Shown here: one piece after another, positions 45,998-53,895 of the stretch
How the letters are laid out: the number at the start of each line of letters is the position of its first letter
Position numbering within the stretch: position 1 is the first letter of the stretch
Source of the DNA: Lentilactobacillus sp. SPB1-3
GTDB taxonomy: Bacteria; Bacillota; Bacilli; Lactobacillales; Lactobacillaceae
Assembly (NCBI RefSeq): GCF_026913205.2
Contig: NZ_CP168151.1
Span: 62,001 to 126,000 of the forward strand
Direction: 5' to 3'
Length of the DNA: 64,000 nt
Notes under the pieces: model-generated
The model's input: the letters and a program-made list of their open reading frames with translations, nothing else
What the model was told of the DNA's origin: nothing
The model's database searches: none
Translations under genes and position numbers: made by a program

Positions 45998-46213
45998 TTA
46001 TTGTTTAGTTTTTCCTAGCCAGAAATATAGCCATGGGCCAAATGGTTGTAGCAAACTGACAGCTAACCAAAGTGCTCGATTGCCGTGACGAAATGAAGGA
46101 GCTTTGATGATATCTGTCCAAGCGATAAAGAGAGCAGTCGCCTCAAATGCAGCAAATGGAGCAATTAACTGTTTCTGATGTTTAGTTAGATTATTTTTAC
46201 AATGTCTTTTCAT
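45998..46213 (-). CDS. small PLDc_N-like membrane protein
   Basis: 71-aa protein with a short basic start (MKRHCKNNLTKHQKQ) and two membrane helices. The second ends LWLAVSLLQPFGPWLYFWLGKTKQ, which has the W-x3-V ... P-x-GP-x2-Y-x3-G pattern of the phospholipase D N-terminal (PLDc_N) helix pair. The protein has no nuclease part, as is common for free-standing copies. The start at 46213 is chosen for the AAAGGAGG upstream. Function unknown. Confidence 0.65.
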   Translation of the reverse strand: MKRHCKNNLTKHQKQLIAPFAAFEATALFIAWTDIIKAPSFRHGNRALWLAVSLLQPFGPWLYFWLGKTKQ

Positions 46214-46314
46214 TTTGCCGACCTCCTTTGGTTTGACTCGAGTATACATAGTTTGATTGGATAAAGATAGAATAAGAATTTGGTAAATCAATAATAATTA
46301 AATACAATATTGCG

Positions 46315-46342
46315 TTGACAATTTAACCGTTTACATTGTAAG
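46315..46342 (+). promoter_or_regulatory. promoter of the 5'-nucleotidase gene
   Basis: TTGACA (46315-46320), 16-bp spacer, TGTAAG (46337-46342, 4 of 6). Confidence 0.5.
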
Positions 46343-46381
46343 CTTTCCTTAACATATGAGTATTCTAGGGGAGGAATAATT

Positions 46382-48226
46382 ATGGTTAATCATATAAAGG
46401 GAAAGGTGATCTCGCTATTATCTGTTCCAGCATTTTTATTAGGACTTATGAGTGCCGTTCCAATAGTGACCGAGGCTGATGACACAGCACAAACACTGAC
46501 AAACGTCGCTGGTAGCGACAATTACGCTAAGCCAGGACTTCAGCCCGAATTTCAAAATGTACCTAAAAAATATCGTAACGATATTCCGGTTCAAATTTTG
46601 GGTATAAATGATTTGCATGGTGGTTTGAGTACTACCGGGGATGTTGGAATTGGTCAAAAGACTTACAAGGGAGCAGGTACTGCTGCACGATTGGCTTCAT
46701 ATCTCGACCAGGCTCAAAATCAGTTTAAATCTGTTGCTAATTCTAATAACACTTTTAGAGTGGAAGCAGGGGATATGGTCGGAGCAGCTCCGGCAAATTC
46801 ATCTTTGCTCGCACATGAATCAACAATGCATGCATTGAGAGAAATGAGATTTCAAATTGGGACATTGGGTAATCACGAATTTGATCGCGGATTACCAGAA
46901 TTCAATCGAATTTTGAATGGGAATGCGCCTACAGCTAGTACTAACGCTAGTCAATTGGTGAAAGATTATCCTCATTATTCAACTGATATGCAATTAGTCG
47001 TTGCGAACGTAGTGAACCAAAGCAATGGACAAATTCCGTTTGGTTATAAACCATATATGATAAGAACGGTTAAAGCAGGTAATGAGAAGGCAAAAATTGG
47101 ATTCATAGGCATCGATACTTCAACGTTACCAAGTTTAACTTTATATGATAATTACAAAGATTATAAAGTGCTTGATGAAGCAGAGACAATTGCCAAATAT
47201 GATAAGATTTTAAACAAAAAAGGCGTTAAAGCCGTTGTAGTCATGGCGCACACAGGAGTGGTTACGAGTCCCCAAGGTCAAACAACCGGACCAGTAGTTG
47301 ATATTTTGAATAAATTGAACTCAATCGATCCTGATAATCATGTTGGTCTATATGTAGCGGGGCATTCACACCAATATGCTAATGCGAAAATTGGTAAAAC
47401 TCACGTTGTCCAGGCAGTATATACTGGTAAAGCATATGATGATGTTTGGACATATGTTAATCCTAAGTCTGGTAAATTTGTGAAGGTTGCTCCACACGTT
47501 TATCCAGTGTTATCACAAGCTGATGATCCAACGGTTTCTGCTAATCCTAATGTTGCAGCTGTAGTTAGGGACGCTGACAACCGAGTTGATCCACAGGTTA
47601 ATCAAGTGATTGGAAAAGCTGCTACTCCAGAAACAATAACAGGAAGATTGCATAATAACAGTACAATGGAAAATGCAGCTGGTGAAGTAGTTGTTGACGG
47701 ACAACTATACGAAGCAAATAAACATGGTGTGCAAGCTGATTTTGCAATGACTAACACCGGTGGGGTTAGAGCTGATCTTGAAGTTAATGAAAACTCAGAT
47801 ATTACATGGGGTGCAGCGACTGCTGTTCAACCATTTGGAAATATTTTGCAAGTAGTTAAGATGACCGGAAAGCAAATTGAGGATGCGTTAAATCAACAAT
47901 ATGATCAGAACCAACAATATTATCTTCAAATTGCCGGCTTAAAATACACGTACACTGATTCGGGAGATGCTAATCAACCATTCAAGGTCGTTACGATGAC
48001 TAAGGATGATGGAACAAATATTACTCATGATGGAACATATAACGTTGTGATCAACGATTTTCTCCATGGTGGAGGAGACGATTTCACAGCGTTTAAAGAT
48101 ACTGCAATTCAAGGTTCAATTGGAACTGATACAGATACTTTTGTAAACTATATTAAGGATATGACGGCTGCAGGTACGCCAATTAAGGCACCACAGTTAG
48201 ATAGAAAAATATATCAAGGAAAGTAA
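46382..48226 (+). CDS. secreted 5'-nucleotidase/2',3'-cyclic phosphodiesterase family protein
   Basis: Exported metallophosphoesterase (614 aa) that would dephosphorylate nucleotides outside the cell. A signal peptide (1 to about 31, cut after TEA) is followed by the calcineurin-like domain with ILGINDLHGG, VEAGDMVGAAPANSS, GTLGNHEFDRG, VMAHTG and AGHSHQY. The 5'-nucleotidase C-terminal domain follows, with MTNTGGVRADLE and INDFLHGGGDDFTAF. No LPXTG anchor or transmembrane tail is present, so it is probably released. Single gene with promoter and terminator. Confidence 0.93.
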   Translation: MVNHIKGKVISLLSVPAFLLGLMSAVPIVTEADDTAQTLTNVAGSDNYAKPGLQPEFQNVPKKYRNDIPVQILGINDLHGGLSTTGDVGIGQKTYKGAGTAARLASYLDQAQNQFKSVANSNNTFRVEAGDMVGAAPANSSLLAHESTMHALREMRFQIGTLGNHEFDRGLPEFNRILNGNAPTASTNASQLVKDYPHYSTDMQLVVANVVNQSNGQIPFGYKPYMIRTVKAGNEKAKIGFIGIDTSTLPSLTLYDNYKDYKVLDEAETIAKYDKILNKKGVKAVVVMAHTGVVTSPQGQTTGPVVDILNKLNSIDPDNHVGLYVAGHSHQYANAKIGKTHVVQAVYTGKAYDDVWTYVNPKSGKFVKVAPHVYPVLSQADDPTVSANPNVAAVVRDADNRVDPQVNQVIGKAATPETITGRLHNNSTMENAAGEVVVDGQLYEANKHGVQADFAMTNTGGVRADLEVNENSDITWGAATAVQPFGNILQVVKMTGKQIEDALNQQYDQNQQYYLQIAGLKYTYTDSGDANQPFKVVTMTKDDGTNITHDGTYNVVINDFLHGGGDDFTAFKDTAIQGSIGTDTDTFVNYIKDMTAAGTPIKAPQLDRKIYQGK

Positions 48227-48227
48227 T

Positions 48228-48264
48228 AAAAAAAGTCGTAGATAATTAATCTACGACTTTTTTT
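48228..48264. terminator. bidirectional terminator
   Basis: AAAAAAAGTCGTAGAT / ATCTACGACTTTTTTT around a short AT loop, between convergent genes. Confidence 0.88.
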
Positions 48265-48268
48265 ATTA

Positions 48269-49384
48269 CTAGTATTCTTTTAGAAATTCAGATAATTTTG
48301 TTAAGCCGGTACGGAGTGTTTCTTCGGAAGCACAGTACCCTAGACGAACATGTCCAGGCATATCAAATCGATTACCAGGTACTAAGAGAACACCTTTTTC
48401 TTGAAGTAACTTAATACAAAAGTCTTCGATATCACCATCGATGTCGAACTTTGGAAAAGATGTTGAGACGGCTTGAGGCATGATCAAACTAACTTTAGGT
48501 TCGTTTTCAATCCAATCTTGATAAATTTTTAGATTGTTCAAGACGATTTGTTTGTTTCTGGCAAGAATTTTCTCTTTATTCCTTAAAACGTGAACGGCTA
48601 GCATGTCGTTAAAAACACCGGCACAGATCATAGTATAGTCACGGTATTTTCTAAAAATATCGGCAACTTCATTGTTGGATGCTGTCCAACCGATTCGAAT
48701 ACCAGGAACTGAATAGGTTTTAGAAAGTGAGTTAGTGGCGATTCCTTTGTCATACAAATCAACGATTGAAGTAAATTCATCTGGATTATCAAGAGGTAGA
48801 TAAACTTCATCAACTAAGACGTAAGCGTCGACGGATTTGGCAATTTCAACTACCTGTTTTAAGAAATTAGTATCTAATACCGTCCCGGTTGGATTGTTAG
48901 CATTATTTAAACAAATCATCTTAGTTTCACGTGAAACCAGTTGTTTTAATTCATTAATATCAGGGTACCAATTATCAGATTCATGAATTGTCCAGTAGTC
49001 TACTTTAGCTCTCAAAGACTTAGGAATATCATAGAGTTGTTGATAGGATGGATATTCAGCGATCACTTGATCACCGGGTTCGATTAAAGAGTAAAGTGCT
49101 AAGTGATTTGCTCCAGTAGCACCATTTGTTTGAAGTATGTTCTCTGGATCAACGTGTTGGTAAAGGTTGGCAACTTCTTGTTTAAACTCAGGAGAACCTT
49201 CGATCCAGCCATAGTTCATTTTTTGTTTATCCAGTAAATCATAGAATGTTTGACCATTACTACCATCAATATTTAAGATTTCTTTCATAGTCATAGATGA
49301 AATCGTACTTTGAGCAATATCGTAGGTTGCTTTTCTTTCCCAAACGTTTAACCATTCTTCGACTCCGAATCCGGCAATTTGCAT
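48269..49384 (-). CDS. class I/II PLP-dependent aminotransferase
   Basis: Fold-type I aminotransferase (371 aa). The PLP lysine lies in NSLSKTYSVPGIRIGW; NNANNPTG and YVLVDEVYLPL supply the ring-stacking and aspartate residues, and the end FDMPGHVRLGYCASEETL has the carboxylate-binding Arg. ATG at 49384 follows AAAGAGG. It is the last gene of a marR-B3/B4-aminotransferase operon, so an amino-acid function under MarR control is likely. The substrate is unknown. A parS-like sequence lies within the gene. Confidence 0.87.
   Translation of the reverse strand: MQIAGFGVEEWLNVWERKATYDIAQSTISSMTMKEILNIDGSNGQTFYDLLDKQKMNYGWIEGSPEFKQEVANLYQHVDPENILQTNGATGANHLALYSLIEPGDQVIAEYPSYQQLYDIPKSLRAKVDYWTIHESDNWYPDINELKQLVSRETKMICLNNANNPTGTVLDTNFLKQVVEIAKSVDAYVLVDEVYLPLDNPDEFTSIVDLYDKGIATNSLSKTYSVPGIRIGWTASNNEVADIFRKYRDYTMICAGVFNDMLAVHVLRNKEKILARNKQIVLNNLKIYQDWIENEPKVSLIMPQAVSTSFPKFDIDGDIEDFCIKLLQEKGVLLVPGNRFDMPGHVRLGYCASEETLRTGLTKLSEFLKEY
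48923..48938. promoter_or_regulatory. intragenic parS-like site
   Basis: AGTTTCACGTGAAACC: 14 of 16 to the parS consensus, with the full 14-bp core GTTTCACGTGAAAC. It lies in the aminotransferase coding region. Confidence 0.65.
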
Positions 49385-49465
49385 AAATGAGTACCTCTTT
49401 GTATTTTTAATTGATTTTAACAATAATTATATATATTTTTACCAATAAAAGTTAAAATGATTAAA

Positions 49466-50185
49466 TTAATCTGCAATAGTTGCACTACGATTGTTTGTAT
49501 TGATTACTTGGGTAGTTGAGCTGACATTGAAAGTTGTTTCGCATAGTGTCTTTAACTCATTGATGGCTTCGTTGGCACGACTAGCTTGTTCATTGTTAAT
49601 TGATTCGATAACTAGGACGGCGTTTTTTGTGGCATCTGTCAACATGGTACGTTCAGCTTCCCGCCAGTTAAAGCAACGACAAATGGCTGCAGAATCATCT
49701 TTATAGATGACTTCGCCAGGTAGAGCAGGGGAATCTTCTTCTGCTCCTAATGGGAAGAATGGCTCACCACCATCAGCGATTGCAAGGTGCATATCGCCAT
49801 CAATATGATCCACATCTTCACCACCAACTGGGGTGCCGTAAGTTAATGAAATACTATTGTAGATATCAACTAATGGATCAATTGGAGAAAAGACGTGGCC
49901 TTGACTGGCACGTTTCAATAAAGCTTCTATAGATGAACGAGCACCTTTTTTGGTTTTGAATTTACGATAAGCCTCACGCCATTCTGCGATAACTGGATTT
50001 TTACTAAAGGTATCAGATTGGTCGGTGAACTTAGTGGATGAAGCAGTTGCATCAGCAAGTAGTTTTGCAAAATGATCTTCTTGGCCATCTGTGTATTGGT
50101 TCTTAATGTCTGACAAGGTCAAAACATTAATTTGTAATTCTGGGAATAATTCGATAACGTCATCATCAACAATTAGTCTTTTCAT
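49466..50185 (-). CDS. B3/B4 (tRNA-synthetase-type) domain protein
   Basis: Free-standing B3/B4 domain protein (239 aa), the fold found in the phenylalanyl-tRNA synthetase beta chain. Typical segments are WREAYRKFKTKKGARSSIEALLKRA, PLVDIYNSISLTYGTPVGGEDVDHIDGDMHLAIADG and EVIYKDDSAAICRCFNWREAERTMLTDATKNAVLVIE. Free copies have been proposed to edit misacylated tRNA or bind amino-acid analogues, but this is uncertain. ATG after AAAGAGG. It lies between a MarR gene and an aminotransferase, gaps 18 and 81 bp. Confidence 0.85.
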   Translation of the reverse strand: MKRLIVDDDVIELFPELQINVLTLSDIKNQYTDGQEDHFAKLLADATASSTKFTDQSDTFSKNPVIAEWREAYRKFKTKKGARSSIEALLKRASQGHVFSPIDPLVDIYNSISLTYGTPVGGEDVDHIDGDMHLAIADGGEPFFPLGAEEDSPALPGEVIYKDDSAAICRCFNWREAERTMLTDATKNAVLVIESINNEQASRANEAINELKTLCETTFNVSSTTQVINTNNRSATIAD

Positions 50186-50203
50186 TTTAATTACCTCTTT
50201 GTA

Positions 50204-50662
50204 TTAATATATTCGTGAATTACCTTTCTTAACGTAGTGCCAATCATCGTCAATATTGGCATTTACTTGATGCAATAATTCAGATAGTTTCTTGGCATCG
50301 GAATCACTGATTCCTTTAAGAGCCTGTTGATTAGAATATTGGTTCTCTTTTAGAATAATTGGTGCAATTTTTTTGCCCTTATCTGTGACGTATAGGTGCC
50401 AATTCTTTTTATTATTGGCGTCTTTTTTTCTGGTTAGGATATCACTATCAACTAATTTTTTAATCGAACGAGCGGCGGTGGTGCGGTCCACTTTAATCAT
50501 TTCTGCCAAACGTTCTTGAATGATACCCGGATTTTCAAAGACACGGACTAAGTATAAGTATTGGCCTTTGTTCAAATTATATTGCTTGAATTCTATGTTT
50601 GCAATTGAATCCAGAGCCCTTGAAATCATGCCTAAATCACGCAAAATGTCTGCTTTGATAAT
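50204..50662 (-). CDS. MarR family regulator, probable AUU start
   Basis: MarR-type repressor (about 152 aa) with the helix-turn-helix IIQERLAEMIKVDRTTAARSIKKLVDSDILTRKK and the wing NNKKNWHLYVTDKGKK. No ATG, GTG or TTG lies at a proper distance from the strong GGAGG at 50669-50673. An in-frame ATT at 50660-50662 is 6 nt from it and directly follows an in-frame stop. Reading from there gives IIKADILRDLGMISRALDS, matching the usual beginning of this subfamily. A TTG at 50644 is the alternative. It heads the operon with the B3/B4 and aminotransferase genes. Confidence 0.82.
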   Translation of the reverse strand: MIKADILRDLGMISRALDSIANIEFKQYNLNKGQYLYLVRVFENPGIIQERLAEMIKVDRTTAARSIKKLVDSDILTRKKDANNKKNWHLYVTDKGKKIAPIILKENQYSNQQALKGISDSDAKKLSELLHQVNANIDDDWHYVKKGNSRIY

Positions 50663-50697
50663 TTAGTACCTCCTTAACACTAGTTAATTTAACTCAT

Positions 50698-50719
50698 TTT
50701 TGTTGCAATTGCAACAAAA
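50698..50719. promoter_or_regulatory. 22-bp palindromic operator
   Basis: Perfect palindrome centred on TTGCAATTGCAA with arms extended by TTTTG/CAAAA. It lies between the marR operon and the divergent phosphoesterase gene, so it may control both. It contains two TTGCAA hexamers that could serve as -35 boxes. Confidence 0.7.
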
Positions 50720-50784
50720 TTATAAATTTGCTTCAATACCTATGCTCAATTACACTAAAGGAAATCACTAAGGAGAGGAAAGCT

Positions 50785-52359
50785 ATGGGAAAAGAAACCA
50801 GCATTGCAAATTATCGATTTCCGATGAATAAGAATAGTTGGCTAAGAGTTAATAAAACAGTTTCAGTTTATACTCAACCATCATTTAAGAAACAATATCA
50901 AACTGATGAAGTCATCCAACGTGGTCAAAAAGTGAATTATCAAGCGAAGATTAAGGGAGTAGATAATGAAACTTTTTGGGCAGAGTTATTAAATGGTAAA
51001 TTTTTACCTATGTATGTTCCCAGAAACTTCAGACGAATGGTTAAACTTCCGCGACCAGGACGTTATGAAAAAATTGGTAATATTCTGGATCAAAATTCGG
51101 AACAACCATGGGAAAACATTTGGCCATATTCGGCTAAGAAACGAGCAAAAAAAGTCAATCTTGAAGGTAAAAAAACGGGTATGTCGCTATCAAATGTTAC
51201 TTGTTGGGAGCGCGGAGCTAAGTTGAAGATGGAGGACTTAGACCAACCGTTTGAACCAACAAAAGAAGAACAGCAGGCGCTCGCCAAATTTGATAAACAA
51301 GTTAGAGATGGTATGCAGCCTAAGGATAAGCTAATTGCCTATATCACAGATACACATATTGATAGTTATCAAACTCCAGCATCGGCAGCTGTGGTGCGAA
51401 GCATCCGGTTAATGAGTTATTACGCCAATCATTACGGGGTTGATTTGGTCGTTCACGGTGGTGACTTAAATGATGGTAACAAGCCGCGCGAATTAAGCGT
51501 AGCGGATGTCGTTAGTGGTGTAAAAGCAATTAAAGAATCCTCTCGACCATACATTATTTTGAATGGTAATCACGACGATAATTCTGGTTATGCCAGGGAT
51601 AACGCCGGTTACTTATTGGATCAGTTAATCACTAATCAAGATGCTTGGAAGTTGCGTGAAAGTGCCAGTCTGCAATTACACGAAAATCAAAATTATGCGG
51701 TTTATGGAACATATGATCTGCCAGATTCGCCATTTAAAATTGTTATTTTGGACGGTTTTGATCAACCAGATGTGATCTTAGGTGCAGATAAGAACGTCTA
51801 TTTTAATAGTTTCCGACATGGTTACACGCATTATAGTGATGAACAAATTAAATGGTTAAAAGACGTGTTAGAAAATGCGAAAGATGATGAACGTTTATTA
51901 TTCATTAACCATATTGCTTTAAATGGTATTGATAACTGGGCTAATACCTTTGACATGGCTGGTAAACGTCGAGATCAAGCAAGTTATATGAAGACATTGT
52001 TTGAAAATAATCTGGTCACAAATGAAGCTGGAGTTCGCCAAAGCCGTCAAATATTTGATTTAATTAGTGAGTATCAACAAAAGACTGGAAATGTTGTTGG
52101 TTATCTGGCTGGACACACGCATCAAGATAATTTTGCGTATAAAAATGGTGTCTGGTTCATCACTCAGACATCTGGTGTGGCTGATCGTGGTGACGGTGCT
52201 GAAAGAAGACGTAATTCCCAGCATGTTAGTCGCAGATTGACTGGAATCAAAGCCAATGCATGGTCTGTGTTCAGGTTAAGTTCAAACACACGAGCAGTTA
52301 ACCAATTTAGATTTGGTTGGCAAAATGAGGCTGCTTTTGTCGATAAGTGGCAGTATTAA
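50785..52359 (+). CDS. calcineurin-like metallophosphoesterase with N-terminal SH3-like domain
   Basis: Protein of about 524 aa. Residues 1-90 resemble a GW/SH3-like cell-wall-binding module (NKTVSVYTQPSFKKQYQTDEVIQRGQKVNYQAKIKG...FLPMYVPRNF). The phosphoesterase core shows ITDTHIDSY, VHGGDLNDGN, ILNGNHDDNSG, FINHIALNG and AGHTHQDNF, the dinuclear metal ligands in order. There is no signal peptide or membrane helix, which is odd with an SH3-like module. ATG at 50785 follows AAGGAGAGG. Substrate unknown. Confidence 0.82.
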   Translation: MGKETSIANYRFPMNKNSWLRVNKTVSVYTQPSFKKQYQTDEVIQRGQKVNYQAKIKGVDNETFWAELLNGKFLPMYVPRNFRRMVKLPRPGRYEKIGNILDQNSEQPWENIWPYSAKKRAKKVNLEGKKTGMSLSNVTCWERGAKLKMEDLDQPFEPTKEEQQALAKFDKQVRDGMQPKDKLIAYITDTHIDSYQTPASAAVVRSIRLMSYYANHYGVDLVVHGGDLNDGNKPRELSVADVVSGVKAIKESSRPYIILNGNHDDNSGYARDNAGYLLDQLITNQDAWKLRESASLQLHENQNYAVYGTYDLPDSPFKIVILDGFDQPDVILGADKNVYFNSFRHGYTHYSDEQIKWLKDVLENAKDDERLLFINHIALNGIDNWANTFDMAGKRRDQASYMKTLFENNLVTNEAGVRQSRQIFDLISEYQQKTGNVVGYLAGHTHQDNFAYKNGVWFITQTSGVADRGDGAERRRNSQHVSRRLTGIKANAWSVFRLSSNTRAVNQFRFGWQNEAAFVDKWQY

Positions 52360-52558
52360 GCGATTATGATAGTAAGATGATTTTATAGTAAAATTTAATC
52401 ATCGTTCAGTGAGACAGTTGAAGTTGATTTCCAACTCGACATGGAATTGGTTTGTAGTCAGATGATGTAATTCTATTAAAATTGGCACCGTTAAATTACG
52501 GGGAATAGGATTCTTTTCCTACGTTACCCAATAATGGAAATTACTAAATAATTTCTAG
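52360..52558. other. noncoding gap with a hairpin
   Basis: No gene seen. There is an imperfect hairpin GAATAGGA / TCCTACGTT near 52500-52530 and a GTTGAAGTTG/CAACTCGAC pairing near 52417-52441. Whether it is transcribed cannot be told. Confidence 0.35.
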
Positions 52559-52599
52559 AAAAAAATAACCTACTCATAAATATGAGCAGGTTATTTTTA
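52559..52599. terminator. terminator of dps
   Basis: AAAAATAACCT / AGGTTATTTTT with inner ACTCATA/TATGAGC pairing; A and T runs on both sides. Confidence 0.85.
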
Positions 52600-52600
52600 T

Positions 52601-53080
52601 TTAGTCATCAAATGGTGCCTTGCCAAGGTAAGCATTTAACATCCAAATGTTTTTATCGATATCTGACTTGAATCCATTCAACATATCTTGAGTAGGGAAG
52701 TCTTTTTCGTCATCTGTTACTTCAATACCCTTTTGATACTGATCTCTTAGGTATTTGAATTGATCTGATAAACGTTGCATATATTCATGTAAAGTTAACT
52801 GGTTGAATTCAACTTTTTCATCAGGAAGGCCAGTATTTTCAATAAATTCATGAGTCGTTGAAATTGGTGAACCATTCAAGGCGATTAGTCTTTCGGCGAC
52901 TTCGTCTAGTTGATCTCCAAGTTGGTCTTTATAATCATCCATTAATGGGTGAAGTCGGAAGAAATTCTCGCCACGCATATACCAATGTGTTTGTTGAACA
53001 TTAGTCATTAATTGGCTGATATCAGCAATTAGTTGATTCAATTGAGCTCTGGTTTTTGGAAAGTCGTAATTTTCTGCCAT
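52601..53080 (-). CDS. dps: Dps-family ferritin-like DNA-protection protein
   Basis: Dps/ferritin-like protein (159 aa) that would store iron and consume hydrogen peroxide. The ferroxidase residues lie in QQTHWYMRGENFFRLHPLMDDY and DQLDEVAERLIALNGSPISTTHEF (H, D and E of the inter-subunit site). The start at 53080 is chosen because AGGAGG precedes it. It is divergent from an Rrf2 regulator and near a lactate-oxidase-like gene, which fits a peroxide-handling neighbourhood. Confidence 0.92.
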   Translation of the reverse strand: MAENYDFPKTRAQLNQLIADISQLMTNVQQTHWYMRGENFFRLHPLMDDYKDQLGDQLDEVAERLIALNGSPISTTHEFIENTGLPDEKVEFNQLTLHEYMQRLSDQFKYLRDQYQKGIEVTDDEKDFPTQDMLNGFKSDIDKNIWMLNAYLGKAPFDD

Positions 53081-53170
53081 ATAAAAATTCCTCCTAAATA
53101 AAAACAAGTTCGTTGAAACAAGTTCATTCTACTGGTTATTCATCTTTAATTCTAGAAATTTGACTGCTGA

Positions 53171-53221
53171 AATAAGTTAAATATTTTCAATAACTTGTTA
53201 TATATTTTATAACAAGTTATT
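53171..53221. promoter_or_regulatory. Rrf2-type operator with 14-bp arms
   Basis: AATAACTTGTTATA (53189-53202) and TATAACAAGTTATT (53208-53221) form a perfect inverted repeat around TATTT. A third half-site AATAAGTTA (53171-53179) lies upstream. The array sits in the dps-rrf2 gap and overlaps the likely rrf2 promoter. Confidence 0.75.
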
Positions 53222-53253
53222 ATATAGATATCGATAGCCAAGGAAAGATGGTG

Positions 53254-53697
53254 ATGGAAATGGCTAACACACAATTGAGTGATGCAACTCACATTCTAGC
53301 TTATGTTGCGTTGAATCAAGATAAATCAGTAATTAAGAGTTCAACGATAGCCGAAAGTATCAATACGTCTCCTAGCTTAATTCGGCGAATGATGAGTAAA
53401 TTAAAACGGGCAGGACTTTTGAATGCTGTTAAGGGTGCGGCTAGGCCTTCTTTGGCCAAAGTTCCTAAAGAAATTTCTTTGCTAGATATTTATTTAGCAA
53501 TTTCACCTGATAATAAATTATTGAATGTTGATGAAAAAACGAATGCTAGTTGTCCGGTTGGTTCAGTAATACCGGATGTATTGGATCATTATTATGAAGA
53601 AGTTCAAAATACGGCTGAAGCTCGGATGGCCAAGATCAATCTTCAGGAATTATTAGATGATGTTCAAGTAAGCCAGAAAAAGCTTCAAATAGGATGA
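53254..53697 (+). CDS. Rrf2 family transcriptional regulator
   Basis: Rrf2-type winged-helix regulator (about 147 aa): KSSTIAESINTSPSLIRRMMSKLKRAGLLNAVKGAARPSLAK is the DNA-binding part. Only one cysteine (NASCPVG) is present, so the three-cysteine iron-sulfur cluster of IscR/NsrR cannot form; thiol-based or ligand sensing is more likely. Three in-frame ATGs lie at the start; the second (53254) has the best distance to AAGGA. A perfect 14-bp inverted repeat lies just upstream. The lactate-oxidase-like gene follows after a terminator. Confidence 0.87.
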   Translation: MEMANTQLSDATHILAYVALNQDKSVIKSSTIAESINTSPSLIRRMMSKLKRAGLLNAVKGAARPSLAKVPKEISLLDIYLAISPDNKLLNVDEKTNASCPVGSVIPDVLDHYYEEVQNTAEARMAKINLQELLDDVQVSQKKLQIG

Positions 53698-53709
53698 TTA
53701 TTCAAGCAT

Positions 53710-53747
53710 AAAGATGCTCAGCGAGTAAAATGCTGGCATCTTTTTTT
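53710..53747 (+). terminator. terminator after the Rrf2 gene
   Basis: AAAGATGC / GCATCTTT with inner CAGC/GCTG, followed by seven T. Confidence 0.85.
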
Positions 53748-53895
53748 GTATTTTATTGACTTTTTTAGGGAATAGTTATAAATTAAAGATGTGCTAAAAA
53801 AAGTAACACCATAAAAATAAATTTTACATAACCTAACTGTTTGTCGGTGACTTTTGAAAGACAAACTCGTGGGGCATATAAAGGAGATAAGCAAA

